DNA from: Bin87 sp965232895
GTDB lineage: Bacteria > Chloroflexota > Dehalococcoidia > Lucifugimonadales > UBA3495
Length of the DNA stretch: 64,000 bases
Direction of reading: 5' to 3'
NCBI GenBank assembly: GCA_965232895.1
Contig: OZ247430.1
Location: forward strand, 3,348,001-3,412,000
Of this stretch, positions 18,159 through 26,371 are shown in pieces. The notes below the pieces were generated by a model. The model was not told the origin of the DNA, made no database searches, and saw only the letters and a program-made list of their open reading frames with translations. Each line of letters starts with the position of its first letter. The stretch's first letter is position 1. The translations under genes and the position numbers were made by a program.

Positions 18159-19112
18159 ATGAGACAATACGCTGCCAAACGCATTGGGTTGTTCATACCC
18201 ACTGTGCTGCTGGTGACGGTCATCGTGTTCGTCGTGATGCGGCTCATCCCCGGCGACCCGGCGCTGGCCATCCTGAGCGCGGACGACGCCGCCTACACCG
18301 AGCAGGAACTCCAGGAGCTTCGCGTCGAACTTGGCACCGACCGGCCCATAGTCGTCCAGTATTTCGACTGGATGAGCGGGTTGCTGCGGGGAGACTTCGG
18401 CACGTCCTTCTGGTGGAACGGGCCGGTAATGGACCGGTTGGGCGAGCGGATCCCGGTGACCATCGAGCTGGCGATCCTGGGTATCGGCCTGGCGGTGATA
18501 TGCGCCGTGCCGCTGGGGGTGCTGTCGGCCATCAAGCCGGACAGCCCGATCGACTACGTATCGCGCATCTTCACGCTGGTCGGCATTTCGATACCGACGT
18601 TCTTCAGCGGCATCCTGCTGACGCTGATCCTGATAAGAGCCTTCGGTTGGTTGCCTCCGCTGGGGTACGAAGACATATGGGAAGACCCCTGGGCCAACAT
18701 CAAGCAAATGATGCTGCCGGCGCTGGCGCTCGGGTTCTACGACATGGCGTTCATCGCTCGGGTGACGCGGTCTTCCATGATGGAAATCCTCCGCGAGGAC
18801 TACATGCGGACGGCCCGCTCCAAGGGATTGCGCGAACGCATCGTGCTCTCGCGGCACGGCCTGAAGAACGCAGTATTGCCGATCCTGACCATATCGGGAT
18901 GGCAGTTCGGCCGGCTCTTCGGCGGTACCGTGATCATTGAGCGCATCTTCCTGATACCGGGCATCGGACAGCTGCTCATCGACGCCGTTTTCCAGCGGGA
19001 CTTCCCCACCATCCAGGCGATAATCGTCATCGTGGCGGTGTCGATCGTCGTGATCAACTTGCTGGTTGACCTACTGTACGGATGGCTGGACCCGCGCATC
19101 CGCTACGCTTAA
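18159..19112 (+). CDS. ABC transporter permease, DppB/OppB type
   Basis: The 317-residue inner-membrane permease has an N-terminal helix (LFIPTVLLVTVIVFVVMRLI) followed by the hallmark PGDPA motif, then a periplasmic loop and five further predicted helices. The EAA-type cytoplasmic loop that contacts an ATPase is visible as DYMRTARSKGLRERIVLSRH, followed by LKNAVLPILTISG. It lies 51 bp after copy 2 of the binding protein and 68 bp before the DppC-type gene. The partner ATPases are not in the window. Confidence 0.93.
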   Translation: MRQYAAKRIGLFIPTVLLVTVIVFVVMRLIPGDPALAILSADDAAYTEQELQELRVELGTDRPIVVQYFDWMSGLLRGDFGTSFWWNGPVMDRLGERIPVTIELAILGIGLAVICAVPLGVLSAIKPDSPIDYVSRIFTLVGISIPTFFSGILLTLILIRAFGWLPPLGYEDIWEDPWANIKQMMLPALALGFYDMAFIARVTRSSMMEILREDYMRTARSKGLRERIVLSRHGLKNAVLPILTISGWQFGRLFGGTVIIERIFLIPGIGQLLIDAVFQRDFPTIQAIIVIVAVSIVVINLLVDLLYGWLDPRIRYA

Positions 19113-19180
19113 ATCACGGATATGCCTGATCACGGAGCTCCGGTGAGATACACCATGACCAAGTCATTGGAGAAGCAGCG

Positions 19181-20110
19181 ATGACCACCCAAACGCCCAA
19201 TGACGCGCTGAGCGCCCGCAACGCGGCGGCCGTTGACGATGCCGTGCTGTCCGAGATGCGGCCGCGTCCCACGCTGGTCGGCAACATCCTACGGTTCTGT
19301 CGCACGAAACCGCTGGGCGGTATCAGCGCCGCCATCATCATTCTGACGGTACTGGCGGCGATATTCGCTCCGGTGATTGTCCCGCACGACCCGTTGGATC
19401 TGGTTCACACGCCCTTCGTTGCGCCTTCCGCCGTGGCCTGGCTGGGTTCGGACGACCTAGGCCGCGACGTGTTCAGCCGGGTAATCGCCGGCGCGCGCAT
19501 CTCGATGTACGTGGGGATCATGAGCGTGCTGATCGGGATCACCCTGGGCACGGCCATCGGAATCCTGAGCGCCTACGTGGGAGGCGTGCTGGACCTGACC
19601 ATACAGCGGGTCGTGGACGCCCTGATGGCGTTTCCGGCAATCATCATGGCGCTGGGCCTGATGGCCGCGCTGGGAGCGTCGGTCAACAACATCGTGGCCG
19701 CCCTGGTGGTTATCCTGGTACCCGGGGCGATACGGGTAATACGCTCACAGGTGCTGAGCATCAAGGAGCTGGACTACACGCTGGCGGCGCAGGCCATCGG
19801 CGCCCGGCCGTGGCGCATCATGCTGCGTCACATCCTGCCCAACGTGACCGCCAGCTACATCGTGCTGAGCACCATCACCCTGGGGCTGGCCATCGTCATC
19901 GAAGCGTCGCTCAGCTTCCTGGGCGTCGGGGTGCCGCCGGACGTGCCCACCTGGGGGGGGATGCTCACTGAAGGCGCGTCGCAGTACATCCGGAACGCGC
20001 CGTGGCTGGCGGTATTCCCCGGCCTGGCGATTTCAGTCATCGTATTCTCGATCAACTTCCTCGGCGACGCATTGCGGGACACGCTGGATCCGAGGCTACG
20101 CGGCCGGTAA
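19181..20110 (+). CDS. ABC transporter permease, DppC/OppC type
   Basis: The 309-residue permease carries an N-terminal OppC_N segment (FCRTKPLGGISAAIIILTVL), an FAPVIVPHDPLD-like loop, the family motif LGSDDLGRDVFSRVIAGARI, and an EAA loop DYTLAAQAIGARPWRIMLRH followed by ILPN. It ends in the usual DALRDTLDPRLRGR. GGAGAAG precedes the ATG. It pairs with the DppB-type protein to form the channel of a peptide- or opine-type importer. A clear terminator follows, closing the first transport unit. Confidence 0.93.
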   Translation: MTTQTPNDALSARNAAAVDDAVLSEMRPRPTLVGNILRFCRTKPLGGISAAIIILTVLAAIFAPVIVPHDPLDLVHTPFVAPSAVAWLGSDDLGRDVFSRVIAGARISMYVGIMSVLIGITLGTAIGILSAYVGGVLDLTIQRVVDALMAFPAIIMALGLMAALGASVNNIVAALVVILVPGAIRVIRSQVLSIKELDYTLAAQAIGARPWRIMLRHILPNVTASYIVLSTITLGLAIVIEASLSFLGVGVPPDVPTWGGMLTEGASQYIRNAPWLAVFPGLAISVIVFSINFLGDALRDTLDPRLRGR

Positions 20111-20133
20111 GGTCGAAATACATCGCGTTAGAT

Positions 20134-20164
20134 AGCCCCTTCCAATCGGAAGGGGCTTCACTTT
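20134..20164 (+). terminator. Intrinsic terminator after the first transporter unit
   Basis: A perfect 10-bp stem AGCCCCTTCC / GGAAGGGGCT (20134-20143, 20148-20157) with an AATC loop is followed by TCACTTTG, 23 bases after the DppC-type stop. Confidence 0.75.
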
Positions 20165-20208
20165 GTGCGTATTTCGTAACCATGACGACTATTCCCACAC
20201 ATGGACTA

Positions 20209-20237
20209 TTGACACCGTGAACCGGGTGGTCTACCAT
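20209..20237 (+). promoter_or_regulatory. Sigma70-type promoter for the second transporter unit
   Basis: A perfect -35 TTGACA (20209-20214), a 17-bp spacer and TACCAT (20232-20237) match the layout of the promoter at 14051. Transcription would start near 20244, giving a leader of about 140 nt. Confidence 0.65.
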
Positions 20238-20304
20238 TCTCGCTCGTGTCTCACGACTTGTGGTTAATTTCACAATTGACCACGGCCGGGGATTATATTT
20301 TCTG

Positions 20305-20340
20305 GTTGCGGACAATTACCCTTTACCCCCCGTCCGCAAC
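20305..20340 (+). promoter_or_regulatory. 5' leader hairpin upstream of the third binding protein
   Basis: An inverted repeat GTTGCGGAC / GTCCGCAAC (9 bp, 18-nt loop) lies in the predicted leader, ending 42 bases before the ATG and 23 before the GGGAGG ribosome site. It could be an operator or a translation-control hairpin. No T-run follows. Confidence 0.4.
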
Positions 20341-20382
20341 GGCGCTCAATCGTAATAACGCGACGGGAGGTTTGAATCAACC

Positions 20383-22314
20383 ATGAAGCCATCTATCCTG
20401 GGTCGACCATTTCTGCGGATGTTGCCGCTGATCGCGGGCGCTGCTGCTTTGATGGTCGGCATTGCCTGCGGCGGAGCCGAAGCGCCGGCCGCACCCACTA
20501 CGGCGCCGGCGGCTCAGCAACCGGCGGCGACCGCCCAGTCGCCCGCCATGGAGCAGCCGACTAACACCCCGATTCCTCAGGCCGTGGACGCAACCGCGCG
20601 CCCGACCAACACGCCGGCGCCCACGGCCACGCCCCGCGTGGTGGCCACGCCGACCCCCAGCGCCGGGGCCACCTACGGCGGCACCCTCCGCATGTCGGCC
20701 TACGCCGACACCAAGGACTGGGACCCGCTGGGTTCTTCGTCCCTTTCCAGCGTGATTTCCTACTCGCAGCTGTACAATCAGATCGTGCAGTATGACACGG
20801 TGGATACCAACGCCATTACCGGCGACCTGGCCGCGTCCTGGGACGTGAGCCCGGACGGCCTGACCTATACCTTCCACCTGCGAGACGACATGCAGTGGAC
20901 TGACGGCACCGAGATCACCTCGGCTGACATCATCTCCACCCACTCCCGTTACGCCAACCCCTGCAACAGCACGGGACGCTCCGGCCTCTGGCGCAACTAC
21001 ACCGTGAAGATGGAAGTGGCTGACAAGGACGGCGGCAACTGCACGCCCACCAACCAGGATGCGGTTCTGCGGGCCATCGACGACAAGACCGTCGAGTTCA
21101 ACCTGCAGTTTGCCTCCGGGGCCTTCATCAAGTTCCTGGCCATCGACTACGCCAAGGTGTTGCCGGGCCACCTGCTTGACGCTGACCCGAATTGCGCCGT
21201 GCGCGACGCCGCCAATCCCTGCGCCCTGAACCTCGGCGAGAACATCATCGAGATGGGCACCACTTCGGGTCCCTACGTCCTGGAAGAGTACCAGGTTGGC
21301 GACTTCTACTACGTCAACAAGAACCCGGACTACTTCAAGGACGGGCGCCCCTACGTTGACCGCATCGAGCACACCATCTTCACCGGCCAGGCCAAGGACA
21401 CGCTGATCGCCAACTTTGAGGCCGGTCGGCTGGACATGGCCAACGGCGGCTTCACCAACCTTTCCCCGACCCAGTACTTTGACCTTGAGAAGAGCACCAA
21501 CGGCGAGTACGTGGCTCACCCCATCGCCGCCGGCACCAACTGGGGCCTGATGCTCAACGTCAAGAAGCCCCAGTTTGAGAGCCATCTGGTGCGTCAGGCC
21601 ATCAACCTGGCCGTTGACCGTCAGGAGATCGACGAGCGCGTCTTCGACAACTCGGGCGGCAGCTACTGCCCGCTGATGGGTCTGGCCCACGCCAACGAGG
21701 TGTGCACCGATTGGGTCGGCATTCGCCCCAAGGACAGCGCGGGCGGACAGGAAGACCTGGCCGAAGCCAAGCGCCTGATGGCCGAAGCCGGCGTTCCCGA
21801 CGGCTTTGAAGTCCAATACACCGTGCGCCAGGTCGGCAACTACCCCGACCAGTGCCAGGTCGTGAAGCAGCAGTTGCAGGACGCCCTGGGCATCACCGGC
21901 GACATCGAGACCCTGCCCAGCGCGGCCGGATACGCCAAGTACGGCACTTCCCGCGCGGAAGGCTCCTCAGGCGACTGGGAGATCAGCTGCCAGGGCGAGG
22001 GCATGGTGGTGTTTGACGCCGACGCCGTCTACGGTGGCGTTTACCTCAAGGGCGGCACCCGCAACTACACCGACTGGTCCAACGACTTGGTGGTTGACTG
22101 GTTCGAGCGCCAGAAGGTGGAACTGGACGCCGACGCCCGCCGGGAGATCAACAAAGAAGCTGAGCTCTGGCTCCACACCTTCGAAGACAACCACTGGGTC
22201 ACGTTGCAACTGGGCCAGCTCTTCTGGCTGGTGCACCAGGACGTGAAGGGGTTCACCGCTCCGTCGACGGTGCAATACCAGTTCAAGCACGAGGACCTGT
22301 GGCTGGACCGCTAA
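20383..22314 (+). CDS. ABC transporter substrate-binding lipoprotein, family 5 (copy 3)
   Basis: The 643-residue paralogue of the two upstream binding proteins has a lipoprotein signal ending V-G-I-A-C, with predicted lipidation at Cys29, and a linker with PTNTPAPTATP. The core is conserved (MSAYADTKDWDPLGSSSLSS). A short insertion around DADPNCAVRDAANPCALNL is not seen in copies 1 and 2 and could form a disulfide loop. GGGAGG lies 13 bases before the ATG. It has its own promoter and leader hairpin and is followed, after a palindromic repeat, by its own permease pair. This makes a second, paralogous importer probably tuned to a related ligand. Confidence 0.92.
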   Translation: MKPSILGRPFLRMLPLIAGAAALMVGIACGGAEAPAAPTTAPAAQQPAATAQSPAMEQPTNTPIPQAVDATARPTNTPAPTATPRVVATPTPSAGATYGGTLRMSAYADTKDWDPLGSSSLSSVISYSQLYNQIVQYDTVDTNAITGDLAASWDVSPDGLTYTFHLRDDMQWTDGTEITSADIISTHSRYANPCNSTGRSGLWRNYTVKMEVADKDGGNCTPTNQDAVLRAIDDKTVEFNLQFASGAFIKFLAIDYAKVLPGHLLDADPNCAVRDAANPCALNLGENIIEMGTTSGPYVLEEYQVGDFYYVNKNPDYFKDGRPYVDRIEHTIFTGQAKDTLIANFEAGRLDMANGGFTNLSPTQYFDLEKSTNGEYVAHPIAAGTNWGLMLNVKKPQFESHLVRQAINLAVDRQEIDERVFDNSGGSYCPLMGLAHANEVCTDWVGIRPKDSAGGQEDLAEAKRLMAEAGVPDGFEVQYTVRQVGNYPDQCQVVKQQLQDALGITGDIETLPSAAGYAKYGTSRAEGSSGDWEISCQGEGMVVFDADAVYGGVYLKGGTRNYTDWSNDLVVDWFERQKVELDADARREINKEAELWLHTFEDNHWVTLQLGQLFWLVHQDVKGFTAPSTVQYQFKHEDLWLDR

Positions 22315-22365
22315 TCCATCACACCGGGACCAAATTTCCCGTATAGTGACTCGGCGAACCCATTT

Positions 22366-22393
22366 GTAGGGGCGAATAATCATTCGCCCCTAC
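22366..22393. repeat. Palindromic repeat GTAGGGGCGAAT, copy 1 (inside operon)
   Basis: A 12-bp perfect stem (GTAGGGGCGAAT / ATTCGCCCCTAC) with a 4-nt loop lies between the binding-protein stop and the permease start. The same palindrome recurs at 27477 and 30937. In RNA it would be a strong hairpin that could protect the upstream binding-protein message. Confidence 0.8.
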
Positions 22394-22412
22394 TGTATGA
22401 AGGGCATATCCC

Positions 22413-23369
22413 ATGCGACAGTACGCGTTGAAACGCATCGCGCTCATTATCCCGACGGTGTTGCTGGTAACCATCATCGTGTTCACGGTGATGCGGTTGT
22501 TGCCCGGCGACCCGGCCCTGGTAATCCTGAGCGAAGGCGACGCCGCTTTCACCCAGGAAGAACTGGAAGACCTGCGCCGCCAATTGGGCACTGACCGGCC
22601 GATCGTCGTTCAGTACGTAGACTGGATCGGCGGGCTGGTCCGGGGAGACCTGGGGACTTCCATCTGGCGGTCGGGACAACCGGTCACCAAGCTGGTTGGA
22701 GACCGGATCTTCCGGACATTGGAGTTGGCCGTGCTGGCCATCCTGATCGCCGTACTCTTCGCCGTTCCCCTGGGGGTGATTTCCGCCATCAAACCGGACA
22801 GCGTGATCGATTATTTCTCAAGGGTCATCGCGCTGGTGGGTATATCGATCCCCACGTTTTTTGCCGGATTGCTGGTGGTGCTGGTATTGTCCCGCGGCTT
22901 CGGATGGCTGCCCCCTCTGGGCTATGAAGACCTGTGGGATAACCCCTGGAAGAATCTGCAGCAGATGTTCCTGCCGGCGCTGGCCCTGGGCTTTTATGAC
23001 ATGGCGTTCATCGCCCGGGTTACCCGTTCCTCCATGATGGAGATCATCCGCGAGGATTACATGCGCACGGCTCGGGCAAAAGGCCTGGGCGAGCGCATTG
23101 TGCTGGTGCGGCACGGCCTGAAGAACGCCGTCCTGCCCATCCTGACCATCTCCGGCTGGCAGTTCGGACGCCTTTTCGGCGGCACCGTAATCATCGAGAG
23201 CATCTTCAAGGTGCCCGGCATAGGTACGCTGCTCATCGAGACCGTGTTCCAGCGGGACTTTCCCACCATTCAGGCGATCATCATCGTTATCGCGGTGTCC
23301 ATCGTAATCATCAACCTCCTGGTTGACCTGCTGTACGGTTTGCTGGATCCCCGGATCCGGTACGCCTAG
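22413..23369 (+). CDS. ABC transporter permease, DppB/OppB type (second unit)
   Basis: The 318-residue permease is closely similar to the protein at 18159, with MRQYALKRIALIIPTVLLVT, the PGDPA motif and an EAA loop DYMRTARAKGLGERIVLVRH followed by LKNAVLP. It lies 98 bp after the third binding protein and 39 bp before its DppC-type partner. The ribosome site is weak (GAAGGG), so the hairpin at 22366 may help to set low permease output relative to the receptor. Confidence 0.93.
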   Translation: MRQYALKRIALIIPTVLLVTIIVFTVMRLLPGDPALVILSEGDAAFTQEELEDLRRQLGTDRPIVVQYVDWIGGLVRGDLGTSIWRSGQPVTKLVGDRIFRTLELAVLAILIAVLFAVPLGVISAIKPDSVIDYFSRVIALVGISIPTFFAGLLVVLVLSRGFGWLPPLGYEDLWDNPWKNLQQMFLPALALGFYDMAFIARVTRSSMMEIIREDYMRTARAKGLGERIVLVRHGLKNAVLPILTISGWQFGRLFGGTVIIESIFKVPGIGTLLIETVFQRDFPTIQAIIIVIAVSIVIINLLVDLLYGLLDPRIRYA

Positions 23370-23408
23370 CCTCGATGCCACTTTGACCATTTGAGGAGCG
23401 TTGACAGA

Positions 23409-24338
23409 ATGACTACAACCAACACCGTGCAAACGGTGGCTGAGGGCGAAGTTGAATTTCAGCTCCAGGGAATGCGCCCCCGCCAGACCCGGCTGCAAAA
23501 AATAATCGCTTTTTCCCGCTCGAAACCCCTGGGAGCGGTGAGCGCGGTCATCATTATTCTCACCGTTCTGGCCGCTGGTGTTTCCTACGTGCTCCCGGGC
23601 GTCCTGCCCCACGATCCGCTGGACGTGCGCGCGCATGAAGAGAAGTACCTGTCGCCGCAACCCGGCGCCTGGCTGGGCAGCGACCACCTGGGACGCGACG
23701 AGCTCAGCCGCATCATCGCCGGTTCGCAGATCTCCATCTACGTGGGCCTGCTCAGCGTGGGCATCGGCGTGACCCTGGGAGCCCTCATCGGCATCCTCAG
23801 CGCCTACATCGGCGGGATAGTGGACCTTGCCATCCAGCGCATCGTGGATGCCATGATGGCCTTCCCGCCGATCATACTGGCGCTGGGACTGGTGGCTGTC
23901 CTGGGCGGATCCGCCAACAACGTCATCATGGCGCTGCTGGTGATTCTCTTACCAGGCACCATCCGGGTGATCCGGTCGCAGGTGCTGAGCATCAAGGAGC
24001 TGGACTATACGCTGGCGGCCACCGCCATCGGCGCCGGCTCGATCCGCATCATGCTGAAGCATATCCTGCCCAACGTGATCGCCAGTTACATCGTGCTCGG
24101 CACCATCACCCTGGGCTTCGCCATCATCATCGAGGCGTCGCTATCCTTCCTGGGCGTGGGCGTCCCGCCGGACATCCCAACCTGGGGCGGCATGCTCACC
24201 CGCGGCACCGAGGAGATTCGCATCGCCTGGTGGCTGGCAGTCTTCCCCGGTATCGCGATCTCGGTGGTGGTATTCGCCATCAACTTCCTGGGCGACGCCC
24301 TGCGCGACGCCTTGGACCCGAGGCTTCGGGGACGCTAA
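23409..24338 (+). CDS. ABC transporter permease, DppC/OppC type (second unit)
   Basis: The 309-residue permease parallels the gene at 19181: a FSRSKPLGAVSAVIIILTVL first helix, LGSDHLGRDELSRIIAGSQI, EAA loop DYTLAATAIGAGSIRIMLKH and terminal DALRDALDPRLRGR. ATG 23409 was chosen over the TTG at 23391 because GAGGAGCG lies a proper distance upstream of it. No ATP-binding subunit follows; the next genes are on the other strand. Both permease pairs may share a distant DppD/DppF pair. Confidence 0.92.
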   Translation: MTTTNTVQTVAEGEVEFQLQGMRPRQTRLQKIIAFSRSKPLGAVSAVIIILTVLAAGVSYVLPGVLPHDPLDVRAHEEKYLSPQPGAWLGSDHLGRDELSRIIAGSQISIYVGLLSVGIGVTLGALIGILSAYIGGIVDLAIQRIVDAMMAFPPIILALGLVAVLGGSANNVIMALLVILLPGTIRVIRSQVLSIKELDYTLAATAIGAGSIRIMLKHILPNVIASYIVLGTITLGFAIIIEASLSFLGVGVPPDIPTWGGMLTRGTEEIRIAWWLAVFPGIAISVVVFAINFLGDALRDALDPRLRGR

Positions 24339-24366
24339 GGGCACTGCGTCATACCGACAATTGCAA

Positions 24367-24389
24367 GGGGCGGGTTTGAAACCCGCCCC
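24367..24389. repeat. GGGGCGGGTTT palindrome between convergent genes
   Basis: An 11-bp stem GGGGCGGGTTT / AAACCCGCCCC around a single G lies 29 bases after the permease stop and between convergent genes. It may act as a bidirectional transcription stop, though neither strand shows a long T-run. Confidence 0.55.
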
Positions 24390-24431
24390 ACGGTTTGTAA
24401 TGATGGGGCTATCTGTCGCCCGGCAAGTGAA

Positions 24432-24791
24432 TCATAAGTTCAATTCCTCTATGGGAACCAATCCGGGATTTACCTCCGTGGGATCAACCATCAGATTAAA
24501 TATCTCCAAAGTGGTGGCGCCCAGTAAATGTTGGCCTTCCGGGCCGAAAATGACGGGGCAAAATCGTTCCCTGCCGAAAATGTTAAAGCGAGCGTCGGCT
24601 ACGTCATACTCTACCCGTCTGCCATCGGCGACTTTGAACCGGAGGCGTTCCAGAGGCGTCAGCCCAAGTTGCTCCAACAGCGCTGCGGGCATCATAGAGT
24701 GACCCGCACCGGTATCGACCAATGCCGACACTGGATGCATGTCTCCGCCCTGGGGATGGCCTACGCTGATTTCTACTCGAAAAGTTCCCAC
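24432..24791 (-). CDS. Retropepsin-like aspartic protease (clan AA), tandem copy 1
   Basis: The 119-residue single-domain protein has the retropepsin active-site motif ALVDTGAGHS near residue 25-34 and a second hydrophobic G motif late in the chain (HLLGATTLEIF). These are features of the short prokaryotic clan AA proteases, which should act as homodimers with one Asp per subunit. The substrate is unknown. The start is a GTG at 24789-24791, preceded by GGAGA on the coding strand. It lies 39 bp downstream of a close paralogue on the same strand, and both encode exactly 119 residues. Confidence 0.8.
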   Translation of the reverse strand: MGTFRVEISVGHPQGGDMHPVSALVDTGAGHSMMPAALLEQLGLTPLERLRFKVADGRRVEYDVADARFNIFGRERFCPVIFGPEGQHLLGATTLEIFNLMVDPTEVNPGLVPIEELNL

Positions 24792-24830
24792 GAGTTCTCT
24801 CCTTTTCTGTTCAAGCAGCGCACCGGATAG

Positions 24831-25190
24831 CTACAGCAGCAATTCGTCGATGGAAACGAGGCTGGGGTTAGGCTGGGTAGGGTCCACCATCAGGTCAAAA
24901 ATTCCCAGCGTGGTGGCTCCCAGCAGATACTGTCCTTCGGAGCCGAAAATAACAGTGCAGGTGCGCTCTCTGCCGTCAATGCGGAATCGGGCTTCTCCCA
25001 CATCGCGTTGGACGAAGTTGCCATCGGCTATTCGATACGTTCGGCGTTCTAACGGCGCAAGGCTCAAGGACTCCAGCAGGGATTCCGGTATGACCGAATG
25101 AGTCGACCCGGTATCTACCAGCGCGGATACCGGCAGGAAATCGCCTCCCAGCGGATGGCCGACGCCGATGTCGACGTAGAAAGTGCCCAT
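24831..25190 (-). CDS. Retropepsin-like aspartic protease (clan AA), tandem copy 2
   Basis: The 119-residue paralogue of the neighbouring gene has the active-site motif ALVDTGSTHS and a YLLGATTLGIFDLMVDPT C-terminal strand. The ATG at 25190 was chosen over an upstream extension because AGGAGG precedes it and the resulting protein lines up end to end with its neighbour. The pair is probably one transcript. The active-site loop differs (DTGSTHS against DTGAGHS), so the two could pair as a heterodimer or have different specificity. Confidence 0.8.
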   Translation of the reverse strand: MGTFYVDIGVGHPLGGDFLPVSALVDTGSTHSVIPESLLESLSLAPLERRTYRIADGNFVQRDVGEARFRIDGRERTCTVIFGSEGQYLLGATTLGIFDLMVDPTQPNPSLVSIDELLL

Positions 25191-25316
25191 TGACGTTCGT
25201 CCTCCTGCCCTAAAATTAACAGCGGATGATAACGCTATGGAACCGACACGGTCAATTTTGCATCCGTGGTCTGCCACCCATGCTAAACTGCGGCGACAAA
25301 CCACAGGAGGTTCCCC

Positions 25317-26249
25317 ATGTCCTGGAGCTTTGAACTGGTCGCCGGACCCTACGGCGGCACCACGGAGGGGCCGGTTTGGGACGGCGAGGCATTGCTGTTC
25401 ACCCTCATACCGGCCTCCAAGATTCTGCGCTACGACCCCAAGACCAGCGAAGTTTCCGAGTACTTCACCGAGGCCTTCAACACCAACGGCCTGTGCTTCG
25501 ACGCCGACGGCAGCCTCTACGGCTGTCAGCAGGGCCGGCGACGCATCGCCCGTTTTGACGCCGCCAGCAACACCGCCACGTCAATGCCCCACCTGCTTGA
25601 CGGCAAGCGGCACAACAATCCCAACGACCTGGTCGTCGACAAGTCTGGCCGCATCTGGCTCACCGACCCTTATTCCGGCATCGGCGACAGCGGTCCGCAG
25701 GAACTGGACCACATGTCGGTGCTTCGGCTGGATCCCAGGGGCAACGACCAGTGGGACCTGGTGCGGGCCACCACCGACATCAGCCGGCCCAACGGCATCC
25801 TGATCAGCCGCGACCAGCGCACGCTGTACATCGCCCAGAGCGACTACGGCGCCGACCGCCGCCGGGAGCTGCGCGCCTATCCCATCAACGACGATGGCTC
25901 GCTGGGCGAGTACCGTACCCTGCACACCTTCGGGATCGACGGCGGGGCAGCCGACGGCGACCTGCGCGGCCAGGGCAGCCAGGGCGTGCAGCGGGGCGTG
26001 GACGGCATGACGCTGGATGCAGACGGGAACATCGTCGCCTGCGCCGGCTGGGAAGCGGCCGGACCGGGGCCGATGATCTATGTATTTTCACCCGAGGGCC
26101 GCGTGCTGGAAACTCACCCCATGCGCGTGGACCGGCCCACCAACTGCTGCTTCGGCGACGCCGACATGCGTACCCTCTATGTGACCACCGGCGGCGGCCA
26201 TCTCTTCCGCGCCCGCACCGACCGCACGGGCTGGATCATGTGGCCCTGA
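25317..26249 (+). CDS. SMP-30/gluconolactonase-like beta-propeller hydrolase
   Basis: The 310-residue protein belongs to the SMP-30/gluconolactonase/LRE family, six-bladed propellers that use a divalent metal to hydrolyse lactones. Family features are EGPVWDG near the N-terminus (metal-binding Glu), NNPNDLVVDKSGRIWLTDPY (metal-site Asn and Asp), ISRPNGILISRDQRTLYIAQ and GVDGMTLDADGNIVACA. AGGAGG lies just before the ATG, and there is no signal peptide, so it is probably cytoplasmic. The exact lactone is not predictable. It stands alone between the divergent protease genes and an Asp-box propeller. Confidence 0.9.
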   Translation: MSWSFELVAGPYGGTTEGPVWDGEALLFTLIPASKILRYDPKTSEVSEYFTEAFNTNGLCFDADGSLYGCQQGRRRIARFDAASNTATSMPHLLDGKRHNNPNDLVVDKSGRIWLTDPYSGIGDSGPQELDHMSVLRLDPRGNDQWDLVRATTDISRPNGILISRDQRTLYIAQSDYGADRRRELRAYPINDDGSLGEYRTLHTFGIDGGAADGDLRGQGSQGVQRGVDGMTLDADGNIVACAGWEAAGPGPMIYVFSPEGRVLETHPMRVDRPTNCCFGDADMRTLYVTTGGGHLFRARTDRTGWIMWP

Positions 26250-26258
26250 TGAGCCAAC

Positions 26259-26288
26259 GGGATTGCCACGCTTCGCTCGCAATGACAG
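26259..26288. repeat. Short palindromic repeat (ATTGCCACGCTTCGCTCGCAAT type), copy 1
   Basis: GATTGCCACGCTTCGCTCGC followed by AATGACAG is a REP-like palindrome ten bases after the SMP-30 stop. Related copies occur at 40119 and, as a pair, at 48521-48613. Confidence 0.7.
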
Positions 26289-26371
26289 CTAGGGTTTGCC
26301 CTTGACAACCCGTACCATACCCTCAACAATCTGCAAAACCGCATCCGGCACACATCCCAGGAGATTGCACA

